Of a DNA stretch of 64,000 nucleotides, positions 43,546 through 54,727 are shown in pieces. Position numbers and translations under genes: made by a program. Every line of letters starts with the position of its first letter. The first letter of the stretch is position 1. The notes below the pieces were generated by a model, which saw nothing but the letters and a program-made list of their open reading frames with translations, made no database searches and was not told the origin of the DNA. Origin of the DNA: Cannabis sativa (taxonomy: Eukaryota; Streptophyta; Magnoliopsida; Rosales; Cannabaceae); contig NC_083602.1 in the NCBI RefSeq assembly GCF_029168945.1, positions 32,351,323 through 32,415,322 on the forward strand, given 5' to 3'.

Positions 43546-45463
43546 TGTTAGGTTTTATGCCCTAAATAAAACTCTTTACAATCTGATTAGTTATCAATAT
43601 AAGAAATTTGAAGTGATTGATGTTTGCATGAATTTTACATGCTAATGGTTTAATATGTTTAATATGTTTATTACATTCATACACACAAAATCAGTTAAAT
43701 CCAGATCATATGTTTATTCACAATTACAGTATCGTCAACACAGTGGAATGTGATTGTGATCATATGAATCAAAAAGTTTTGGTCCCTGTTTCATCAGTGT
43801 TATTGGATTTACACTAATGTGATAATCAGCGATGATGTGTACTTACACTTGGAGTAAGTGTTATGTTCTTTCCAGGACATTAGTAAAGTATACTAGTTTC
43901 GAATGTATGGAGTATACATTGGACTGGACCGATATTGCAACTAAGTTAAGATATTACAAACTTATCGTTATACATATCTTTCCAAGTCAATATCAGTAGT
44001 TGATCTTAAGATTGAAAAGAATCTAAATCCTGATATGCTTGGGCTCAACTCAGGAGTGCTATTCATGTTCTTTGATTTATTAGTTAAGCCTACTTTTGGG
44101 TCAGGGTGATACGTATATTTTGGGAACATGATAGTATGATTGAGTGGGAGTGCTGAACATAAATATGGAATCTATAGCTTCTACTGGTGTATAGAAGTTA
44201 AGTGATGATTCCCTTCGAGCTTAGCAAATAGAAGTAAATGGATGAGCTCTTGTTTAACTGACTAATTATTAGATCACTAAACACCATTTACAGGTAGCTA
44301 AGTGTTTTAAGGGGCAAAATACATTGAGGGGTGAGAACGGTAAAGAAATCCCATCTCGATGTAAATCATCTATATAGAGGATCTTTAAATCACAATAAGA
44401 TTATAACAATGGTTAAATGAGATAGTATATTGGTATCGTGAAACATACAATATGCTCTATATAAGTCTGAGAGTGCAATTCTAAGTTCTAAGAGTGGATT
44501 CAACGAAGAATTAATAAGTAGGAATTTACTTGGTAAATTTGGTTCACTTATTGGAAGCTCAGCATATAGATCCATGGTCCCCATTCTAGTTGAGAACATT
44601 CTGCTTGTAAGACTCATTAATTGATTCGTGATTGATCAATTATAATTCTAAAGTTAGACTATGTCTGATTTTATGAATTTTCACTAAGCAGGGGTGAAAT
44701 TGTAAGGAAAAGAGTTTTCTAGGTTTATTTATTTATTAATAGACTTTATATGTCTAATTAATAATTAAATTAAATGACAATATTATTTAATAATGTATTT
44801 TAATTATTAAATAATTAGTTTTGGCATTTAAAAGGTTAGAATTGGAAAATTGGCATTTTTGAGAAAATAGAGATAAAATTTGATAAAATTGCAAAATTAA
44901 GTGGGGCCCATTACAACACCTATGACCGGCCACTTATAAGGATTTTTCAAATTATTATTTTCATTATTTTAATGCCAAATAATTCTAAACTTAAACCTAG
45001 TAAGTTGCCTATAAATAGAAAGTGATGGCTCAGTCAAAACACAAGTTTTCAATAAGCCTTTCTGACAGAAATTTCTCTCTTCAGAAAACTGAGCCTTCCT
45101 CACTCTCTACCTTGGCCGAAACCTCTCTCCCTCTTTTCCTTCATCTTTTTCGTGACCCTAGTGAAAGAGTAAGTGCCCACACACAGCAAGCAGTAACTCA
45201 ATCATAGATTGGAAGACTGTGAAGGATCAAAGCTTGAAGAAGAAGGAGATTCGGGCTCAGATCTTGATTATACTCTGCTACAGAAAGGAATCAAGGGTTA
45301 GAGATCTGAGTGGAAGGAGACATTTATTCCGCTGCATCAATGTAAGGTTTTCTTAACTTTATATGTGTTTATTATATCGTTTTAGAAAGTTCATATTTAG
45401 GATGTTAATAAACATACTTGTGAGTAGATCTAAGATCCTGGTAAAATAATTCCCAACACCTAG
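43541..45463 (+). mobile_element. Solo LTR (43546-45458) inserted in E4 5' LTR, CCTAG target duplication
   Basis: A full 1913-bp LTR starts TGTTAGGTTTTATGCCC and ends TTCCCAACA. CCTAG occurs at 43541-43545 and 45459-45463, and the flanks join into an uninterrupted E4-type LTR (compare 53755-53775). TATAAATAG at 45010-45018 is the promoter core. It is nearly identical, in opposite orientation, to the E5 3' LTR at 54728-56638. Confidence 0.95.
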
Positions 45464-45919
45464 GTGGTTACCTATAAATAGATAGTGATGGCTCTCATTC
45501 ACACTCAACTTTGCCAGATGAAATTTGAGCCTCCTATTTTTTTCTCTATAGGCCGAACCACTTTCCTTCTCTTTTCCTCTTCAATTTCGAACCTTGAGTG
45601 AATGAGTGAGTGCCCACACAGATCAAGTGGTATCTCAATCATAGTGTGGAAGATTGTGAAGAATCCAATCAACAAGAAGGAGAATCAGCATCAAAGGAAG
45701 GAGAGAAAGAGATCCAGGTTCAGATCTTGGTGATGCTCTGCTACAGAAAGGAATCAAGGGCTAGAGATCTGAACGGAAGGAGTCATTATATTCCGCTGCA
45801 CCCAATGTAAGGTTTCCTAAACTTTATATGTGTTTATTTCATTAATTTAGAATTCATATTAGGATGTTAATGAAACATAAATGGTAGTAAATCTAGATCC
45901 TGGTAAAATATTTTCAACA
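45464..45919 (+). mobile_element. E4 5' LTR, part two
   Basis: It continues the interrupted LTR through its TATAAATAG (about 45472-45480), R and U5 to TTTCAACA at 45919, followed by the PBS. It matches 53771-54228. Confidence 0.9.
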
Positions 45920-45921
45920 AC

Positions 45922-45934
45922 TGGCCTCAGAGCC
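45922..45934 (+). other. Variant primer binding site of E4
   Basis: TGGCCTCAGAGCC lies three bases after the LTR. It differs from the iMet-type TGGTATCAGAGCC of E2 by TA to CC. E5 has the same CC. Confidence 0.75.
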
Positions 45935-48900
45935 ATGGTAATGATTTACTTTCATGAAATATGAATTAAAACGATGATATATGTTGATTTGGATGGTTTC
46001 ATGTTGATCTGTGTGTTATATGATGATTGATTGATGCTTGTGAAATTTTGTGAAAAATAATTGAATTTTTGTTTCTGGAATTATTTTCATTGGATAGTTT
46101 GGAAAAATTAAGCAATTTACTTTTTTACAGAACTCAATTTCGATTTATTTGAATTAGTTATGAATTTTTGAAAATCGGAAAATATCAGGGTTGCATCAAC
46201 CCCACACGCGCGCGGATCACCCCATTTTCCTCGGACGTGTGTGCATTCAGACACGCCTTGTCCGAGTTCTCTCGGTCAGGACAGGCGATGCTGTCTGAAG
46301 ATGGCCTCATGCGCGCGCGGAATGGCTGCTTGCAGCCTCCAACGCCAAGAAATCTCGGCCATGATGCCCCTCGAGCGCGCGCGGACAGTATGCAATGAAT
46401 ACTGTTCGTACCACTTGCAAATTTTTTTCGTTTTCTTCGATTTTTCATGCTATTTCATGGAATTAACTTTCGATTTTTTGTGTAGTTTTGTATTTAAATA
46501 TTTACTATTCCTATTTCAATTTTAATTATCATAATTAAATTAATTGGATTTTTTAAAATTAATTTATGATATTAGTGTAATTTGAACTTGAAAATAGGTA
46601 AATATCTATTTTTTTTGCTTAATTATCTATCTTATTTTTAAATTTGATTATTTTATCTTATTTTTAAATTTGAGGTGAGATATTATTTTTTTAAAAAATT
46701 ATTCTATTTTTAAATTATTTGACCTTATTTAAATTTAAAATAAGATAATTATAATCATGATATTTTGAATAGATATAAGATATTTTGCTGATTTTTAAAT
46801 TTTGTTATTTTTTTTATTTAAATTAAATTATAAAATCAGAAAAGGATATTTAATTATCATTTTTTTTTTATTTTATTGAATATTTAATTTATAAAATAAC
46901 ATGAAATTTAAAAGATGGTTAGCAATTTTTTTTTTTTGAAATGATATTTAGGTTAGTTGAAACTTAATTTTTTAAAATTTTAGGTTTAATTTTACATTTT
47001 TTATTTAATTTTTTTTAAAAAAAACTGAAAGATATTTTTTAATTATTTATTTATTTTTCGAAATTTTTATTTAATAAATTAATTAATTTAAAATTAAATA
47101 AATCCTTCATCTTATTATCCAATTCAACTTGTTGTAGGAGTATGTGTTTTAGCTTGTTTGTAAGTTTTCTAAAACTTATTATTGCTTGATCTAAATTGCC
47201 ATGGTTAACTTGTTGACAGATCCAATGATATGATTTTAACCCATGGTTCAATTGTCAATAGGTCAAGTAAATAATTAGTAACAGGTAAATTTTACATTCT
47301 TCTTTCATCGTGTATGACCTAGTAACATGATAGGATCCATCCAAATCTGTGTACCTGTGTGAGCCTATATGTTTACTTTATGTTTAGATGCATATAGGTT
47401 GTTCCTAAATAAAATGTCACACCATGATAGATTTTATTTAGGCCCATTTAGTTTTTTGGGCCTATTCAATTAATAACAGTTGTTCATTTTAAGGTTAAAT
47501 TCCTCTCTTTTGGGCCTTGTGTGAGAGTTGGGGGCCAATAGTAGTGGGTACGACACACTGAACCCAGCTCCCCTTCACATGAACTACCCCAATTGTGAAG
47601 GCCCATTTGCCTGATTTGGATAAGTGTGCTAGGTTAATTCAATTAGTTTAACCTAATAAAATTGATTAGCAACATAATTAATTTCAAAGTTTTTTTTTTT
47701 TAAAATTAATTTAAGAAAAACACACTTAGTTTAATGAATTAATTTCTTGATAAACTATTGTATTTTTCTTGTATTTAATTAAATATAGAATTATAACTAA
47801 TTAGATTCTTTCTAATGCTTATTTTAATTATTTCATTAAATATTCCTATTTAAGTTGTAAATTAGTTATTTCTAACTAATTTTTATCTATCAACTTAAAT
47901 TTGAATATCTTTTGAATTTCAAAATTAAGTTGAAGAAATCTAGGAATTGGTTATTGAAGATTCTTAAGATATTTTTTAAGTTGATATTTTTTTAAATATA
48001 CATCAACTTAAAATGGAATATTTTTCAAATTAGGTGGTTACAACTTAATTTTGATATTTAATTAAATTTTATTTAAAAAATATTTAAGTTGGATATTTTA
48101 AATTTTTTTCTATAACTACTTAAATTAGATATTTTTTCAAATTTTAGAAAAACACTTAGTTATTGAAATATATTCTAGATAGTTATTTCTAGAACTAGTT
48201 ATTTTTTTCTAATATTAAATTAGGAAAATATTTTAGATTGTAAAATTAATTGTTTAATAATTAATTTTGGTACAATCTAAGTTAAGTATATTTTCCTAGT
48301 ATTAAACTAGAATTAATAATTAAGTCTCCTCTATACTTAATTATTTATTTCTTGAATTTAATACATTTAATTAAATTGAAAATTAAATATCTAAGTTGAT
48401 TTTCATCATGATACTTAAATATTATTATTTTCATGTTATTTAATTAAAATTGAAAATTATTTTAGGTTTGAAATCTTATTTCAGAATAACTTAAATTTGA
48501 ATAATTTTCAAAAAAAAAAAAAAACTATTTTATTTTATTAATCTTTTTCCCACAATTTCGAAATTTCATTTCTTAAATATAGAAATTTCAAATTTTATTT
48601 GAAAAATAGATTAAAGTTGAAAATTATTTATTTTAATTTTGGACCAACTTAAATCAATGATTTTTTCATTTAATGATTAATAAATGGACTAAAATATATT
48701 ATAATTAGAAAATGAATTAATTAGTCAAGGAAGGTCTAGATAGATATTATTTTTGCTTGAAGTATTTTTCTAGTAATGTTTGATTTATTTTATTTTATTT
48801 TAAAGCAATTTCGAAAATTGTATTCTAAAATACTTCAATTTTTTTTTTTCGAAATGCAATATATCATAGAAAATTGAATTTGAGTTGTAAATTAATTTAA

Positions 48901-49665
48901 AGTAATTTTGAAACAACTTAAATTGAATAATTTTCTAAATATTTATTGGAAATTATTACTAAGATGGAAATAATTCATTTTATTTTCATATCCATCTAAG
49001 TATAATTTTATAAATATTAAATTAAAATTTATATTTAGAATTTTTCATTCTAAATTGGAAATTTTAATTAAATAAATATATGTTTAAAATAAATTGATTA
49101 AAATAAATAATAGAAGAAAATACACTTTAAATAATGAGCTTTATTATTATTAGGATATTCGATCTCCATTGTTGGTTTTACATAGCTATTGTTTTAGTGA
49201 GTAATCCTCCCTAATGGAGGAACGTTCATTAGCAAGTTAGCGCCGTAAAATCTCGAAAGATAAGTATTTTTGTAAGTTTTTTATATTAGTATTGATCACC
49301 CTAATGGTGGTGACTGTATAAGACTTACATAAGTATGAAACAATGGTGGAAGCTCATAAGATAGAATAGCCTTGACTCTCGCCTAAACGGGACAACGCTG
49401 GATTCCAATCTTGATCGAATAAAAAGTTGCTAGAATGTTTATCATTTTAGATGAGCTGACAACTCTATTCAATGGATGGTAGCTTTGATTCTTGCCTAAA
49501 CGGGACGCTAATATCAGTTTGTTGAAGACCTTGGAAATTATTTAGGATTGTATGTTTTAGTATTTTCACTTGTCATTCCTACTTGCTATATGTTTATTAA
49601 TTTCTTAAATGTGTATGAATTTATATTGAACCATGTTATTTTCTGTTATTAAATTGTAGTTTAAT
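45935..49665 (+). mobile_element. E4 leader
   Basis: A 3.7-kb untranslated leader in plus orientation. It contains the GC-rich hairpin block (46180-46420), the GGGCC-flanked conserved block (47450-47625), the CTAAT-loop hairpins (49206-49220 and 49297-49309) and two copies of CTCGCCTAAACGGGAC or its variant (ending 49393 and 49506). Intervening sequence is very AT-rich. No coding region. Confidence 0.82.
46180..46420 (+). other. GC-rich hairpin block in E4 leader
   Basis: A CpG-rich island with hairpin GGCTGC, TT, GCAGCC at 46324-46337 and the PBS-proximal family hairpin at 46382-46408 (arms CGGACAGTATGC and GAATACTGTTCG, one mismatch and one G-T pair). Open frames on both strands here are composition effects. 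Confidence 0.65.
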
Positions 49666-50100
49666 TTCGAATCTCCATTGTTGGTCTATCTTGGTTTGTT
49701 GTTCTAATGGGATAAATCCCTAATGGATTGTCAACCATTAGACAAACATAATAGTGTTAGACCTCGCAAGATAAATATTATAAATGCAACAACTAGCTGT
49801 TCATCAATTGATGACACCTTAGACTAGTATTTACAATATGAAACAAGAAGATTGTATAAATAACATTAACTTTGACTCTCGCTATTCGGAGCATCGTTGG
49901 ATTCTTATTTAAATACAAAATTATCATAATTTCTCTTAGCTTATTCATTTCGAATTAGCTCATAATATATCATTGGATGAATGGTTTATAAATCATATAA
50001 TGTCATTCTATTTTTTCTTAGAAATTGAATGACGCTTTTGATTATATTCCCGAAATTCTATCCCGAATTGATATAAATCCTCAATCTTAGAAATCTCCTA
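49666..50100 (+). repeat. Second, diverged copy of the leader 3' module in E4
   Basis: TTCGAATCTCCATTGTTGGT at about 49667 repeats ATTCGATCTCCATTGTTGGT at about 49159. Then come a CCCTAATGG-type element (49727-49736) and a GACTCTCGC motif (about 49872) in the same order as in 49159-49506. No other leader in the window has two modules. It occupies the place where E5 has gag. Confidence 0.55.
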
Positions 50101-52340
50101 CTTGTATGGGCAAATCAGACTTAGAGTTAAATTAGTAGTGGTGGTCCAAGAAAGAATTACTCATTATATTTGGTATAAATTTAAGTCTTTGACTTTAAAT
50201 TTTAGATTCCAAATAGAGATTTTATATTTCTATTTCCAGAATACAATACAGTTACACTTTCACAAGTGTTTAATAACCATTTTCTATTAATGGATTCAAA
50301 CTGTATGGAATATGAGTTTAGTATTCTGTGACAAGGATCCACTTGCACTATTCTAAGAACTCTATGATGTAACTAAACTCAAGTCATCAAAAGACTACAA
50401 CCACATTTTCTAAATCTATGGCATTTGTATCTTGTTCATAGTGGTTTTGACAAGATCATTCTCTGCAAAGAGACAATATGCCTATATCCATTGAAAGTAA
50501 GTTCATCTCATTCGCAACTGGATGTACATTGAGGGGTGGATATGAGTTTTTCGTTATATTCTTAAGACGATCACTCTAGATTTTACCTTATGCAAAAGAA
50601 ATTTGAAATGTTTGAAAAATTTCATGAATTTCTAGAAATGGTGAAAAACTATTAAGGTAAGTGGTTAAAGATCTTGTGAACTGATAGGGGTGGAGAAATA
50701 GTTAGTAGATATGCAGTTCAAAGATCATTAAATTGATTTTTGAATTATATCCAAACTTACCTCCCTAGAAATTCGATTTGCATATTGATGATTAGTTACT
50801 AGTCGTTGCCTAAGTCCTACTAAGGTAATACCCTAGTGAAAGAAAAATTTCAGAATGATGCAATGGTTGGGTACTTAGTGTGAACCATTACTAGATTCAT
50901 GGATGACCTAATCGAAATCTTAAGAAAAGCTAGAACTGTTAACCATGATTTGCATGTTTGTTAGCTATTCTAAGTGATTAGGGGTGGAGCATCCCATAGT
51001 CATTAGAGAAAAAAGTGTTTGTTTAAACAAATACTACTTTTCTAAGAAAATGACTAAGTCTAAAAATAAAGTAGCAAATAAAAGAGATATTTTTATCTTG
51101 ATTCCAAAAGTGTTCTGTCATCTTATTCGAAATATGATGATCCCACTGCCTCTGTTGTTTTAACACAACCGAAGAGCTCAATACCATTTAGTTTTCTTAG
51201 ACATAATTCACGGTACCTTGTCGTAGTGGGAGGGTTTCTAGGAACTCACCTTCTTATGACTTGGAAGACACCAGTGATTAAAATCCATTGTAAGTTTAAA
51301 CAAGTAATGGATTGTCAATATAATAAACTAAGAAGAAAAGCCAAGAGAACTATGGTTTAATCCATTCACATGGAGTAACCTAAATTTTTTTTATTACAAG
51401 GACATGAAAGGAAATTCTTGTTAATAAGTCTATTCAATGGACTTAACAAAATTTCTTGTTCCTAGTATTATAGGTTTGAGTTTATCCAAACCTATGGCTT
51501 GTGGTATACCTGGTAATTACTTACTCTAATGCAAACAACTTACTTTAGATGCTGAAGCATTTTCTTTTCTAATGGCAATCTATAGAAGCTTCTCAACTTC
51601 TAGACACAGATTTTATTTATCTAAGGAAAAGTCTCAACTATTCCAGAAAAGATAAAGCCATGAAAGAATTTCTTAAGTCAACAGTGAGAGGTCTCAGATA
51701 TGCTTTAGTATGCCTTAGACCAGACACCTGCTGTTGAGTAGGAGTAATGAGTAGGTATCAGATTAATCCAGGAAAGGAACATTGGAAGACAATCAAGTAA
51801 ATCTTAAGATCAAGAAGAGGAACTATATGTTAGTCGATAAGGGTGAATTTAATACTCTTAGACTACACCAAATCAGATTTCTAGACTTGCCTTAGTGCTA
51901 GAAAGTCTGCTGATAAGATGGTGATTACTCTGGGGGTGGAGTAGTGATTTTGGAGAAGTGTAAAAACCTATCTGAAGTCTCTAAGTCTACCAGAGAGAGA
52001 CTGAATGTTAAAGTTGCAGGAAAGGTACTTATTCAGTCTAAGGAAAGTTCTATACATTTTTGGCACCGTTCCAACATTTCTTAACTACTAGTGTTACTTC
52101 CTGATTAACCAAAAAAGTAGTTGCCGAAAGTATAGAATCCAGTATCACAAGAGAGTAGACATATAGAGAGGAATTTCACAATATCAAGGATTTTGTGACT
52201 AAGGAAGAGTAATGGTGGAGAAAAGGTTGTGTTTAATTCAACCTGTCAGATCCTATTACGAGGAGTATACTACTACTACACTTGATTTGTATATCAAGGT
52301 GTTGAGATTATTTCAAATGCACATTTTGTTTTATATTAGT
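50101..52340 (+). pseudogene. E4 decayed Copia pol
   Basis: Traces of integrase remain at about 50540-50740 (a GAGGGGTGGATATGAG segment for RGGYEYF, then the KKFEMFEKFHEF-like stretch and GATAGGGGTGGAG of the DRGGE motif). The pre-RT segment is at about 51210-51230 and RNase H-like purine pieces at about 51930. Stops and deletions remove all long frames, and no gag is present. From 51208 it matches Ex (2978-4092), decay included. Confidence 0.7.
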
Positions 52341-52353
52341 GCAAGTGGGAGTT
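52341..52353 (+). other. Polypurine tract of E4
   Basis: GCAAGTGGGAGTT directly precedes the 3' LTR. It is intact although the coding part is ruined. Confidence 0.85.
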
Positions 52354-54228
52354 TGTTGGGTTTTGTGCCCTAAATAAAACTCATTTCAATATAATCAGAT
52401 TTACTTATTAATAAAGATCAGAAATAACATTTTATGTTGCATGCTTCACATGATTTATTTCATGATTATATACATATAATGTATGAATTCTATTTAAGTC
52501 CATAACATATGAATTTGTTAATGATTATAGTGTTGTCAGCACAGTGGAATATAATCTTAATTATATGTTCGAAAGTTTATTCCCTGATTTGTCAGTTCAC
52601 TGGATTTAGACTGACATGATAATCAGCGATAGGTATTCTTACACCTTGGATAAGTGGTATGTCCTTTCCAGGGCATTGGCAAAATTTACCAGTATCGGAT
52701 GTATGGAGTATACATCGGAAGGGACCGATATTGAATTTTGATTAGATATATTAAAATTTACCATAATATCTATTCAATTCAATATCACCCGTTGATCCTA
52801 GATCAAATGATCTTAATCCTGATATGGTTAGGTTCGATCTCAAGAGTATTATACATGTTCTTTGATTTGTTAGTTAAGCCTACTTTTGGGTCAGGGTGAT
52901 ACGTATATTTTGGGAACATGATAGTATAATTGAGTGGGAGCGCTAACATAAATATGGAATCTATAACTTCTATAGGAATTTAGAAGTGAAACGATGATAT
53001 CCTTCGAGCTTGGCTAAACAGAGATAAATGGTTGAGATCTCATTTCACTTCGCTGAAATATTTATACGAAGCTATGTGTTTTAAGGATAAAATACGTTGA
53101 AGGTGTAACGGTAATTTAGTCCCTATTCAATGTAGATCATCTATTATAGGGTCAATGATCAAATTAGGGTTATAATAATGGATAATTAATAGCGTATCTA
53201 TATCGTGGAACATATAGAGCGTTCTATATAACTGAGAGTGCAATTGCAAGTTTTAAGTGTGGATTCAATAAGGAAGTAATAAGTTAGGGAATTTACTTGG
53301 TAAATTCAGTTCGGCTTATTGGAAGCTCGGTTATATAGGCCCATGGTCCCTATACTAGTTGAGACCATACTACTTGTAAGACTCAGTTAATTGATTTTAA
53401 TTAATCAATTATAATATTAAAGTTAGACTATGTCTACTTTATGAATTTTCACTAAGCAAGGGCAAAATTGTGAAGAAAAGAGATTCTAGGTTTTATTTGT
53501 TAATTAAGAGACTTTATATGTCTAATTAATAAATATATTAAATGACAATATTATTTAATAATTATTTTTAGTTATTAAATAATTAGAATTGGCATTTAAA
53601 TGGTTGATTTGAAAAATTGACATTTTTGAGAAAATGTGATGCAGAAATGATAAAACAGCAAAATTGCATAAGTGAGGCCCAATATCGAAAGCCCATGGCC
53701 GGCCACACTTAATGGCTGCTATCATTTAATTTTCTATTATTTTAATGCCAAATAATTCTAACATAAACCTAGGTGGTTACCTATAAATAGATAGTGATGG
53801 CTCTCATTCACACTCAGCTTTGTCAGATGAAATTTAAGCCTCCTATTCTTTTCTCTATAGGCCGAACCACTTTCCTTCTCTTTTCCTCTTCAATTTCGAA
53901 CCTTGAGTGAATGAGTGAGTGTCCACACACATCAAGTGGTATCTCAATCATAGTGTGGAAGATTGTGAAGAATCCAATCAACAAGAAGGAGAATCAACAT
54001 CAAAGGAAGGAGAGAAAGAGATCTAGGTTTAGATCTTGGTGATGCTCTGCTACAAAAAGGAATCAAGGGCTAGAGATCTGAACGGAAGGAGTCATTATAT
54101 TCCGCTGCACCCAATGTAAGGTTTCCTAAATTTTATATGTGTTTATTTCATTGTTTTAGAATTCATATTAGGATGTTAATGAAACATACATGGTAGTAAA
54201 TCTAGATCCTGGTAAAATATTTCCAACA
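52354..54228 (+). mobile_element. E4 3' LTR (1875 bp)
   Basis: A complete LTR with TGTTGG...CCAACA ends; TATAAATAG lies at 53782-53790. It is closest to the solo LTR at 25023-26907 and the truncated Ex LTR. The expected target duplication partner is lost with the truncated 5' LTR. Confidence 0.93.
53782..53790 (+). promoter_or_regulatory. TATA box of E4 3' LTR
   Basis: TATAAATAG in a conserved setting (CCTATAAATAGATAGTG). The same box is present in E1, E3, E5 and the 43546-45458 solo LTR, placing the transcription start roughly 30 bases downstream and defining R/U5 as the last 400 bp or so. Confidence 0.6.
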
Positions 54229-54727
54229 GTTATCTCATGTTAGTTTATTGCATATGCACACATTCAACATCTATTATTGATAAAAAATTTAATATATGAT
54301 AATTTTCTCCCATATTGACATCTTTTTAAATTACATATTTTTTTAAATATGTTTATCATTTATAGGTACCTATATAGAACCACTTCAGAGATTCAATTAT
54401 GATTAAATATGTTATGATCAAAGCTTAAATAATCCTTAGATTAGGTTAAATTATGCTAGAAATTGAAGAATTTGATGAAGAAATCTTTCTTGTAGCTACT
54501 GGCTCCAGGGTTCGAAGGGGATGAAGGAAATGAGAGAGTGATATTTTGTGATTTCTTAGTTTCTAGGTTAATCTTTCAATTTCTATAATTATATAAAATA
54601 ATATAAACCTTTTATTAATTTCATTTTAGCCTAAATCAATACCATATAAGAAAAAATCCAACCGCACAAAAGACTATTTTACCCCTCTTTAAACAATTAA
54701 AGTTAAAATTAAATCTAATGATATTTT
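54229..54727. other. Interval between E4 and E5
   Basis: About 500 bp of AT-rich sequence with no recognisable gene or repeat. It could be original host DNA separating the two elements. The 5 bases before E5, ATTTT, should be its target duplication; the partner lies beyond the window. Confidence 0.5.

Noticed and set aside
44390..44617. Identical frames at 44390-44617 and 55569-55796, and at 45022-45207 and 54979-55164.
   Set aside because: They show only that the solo LTR and the E5 3' LTR are nearly identical.
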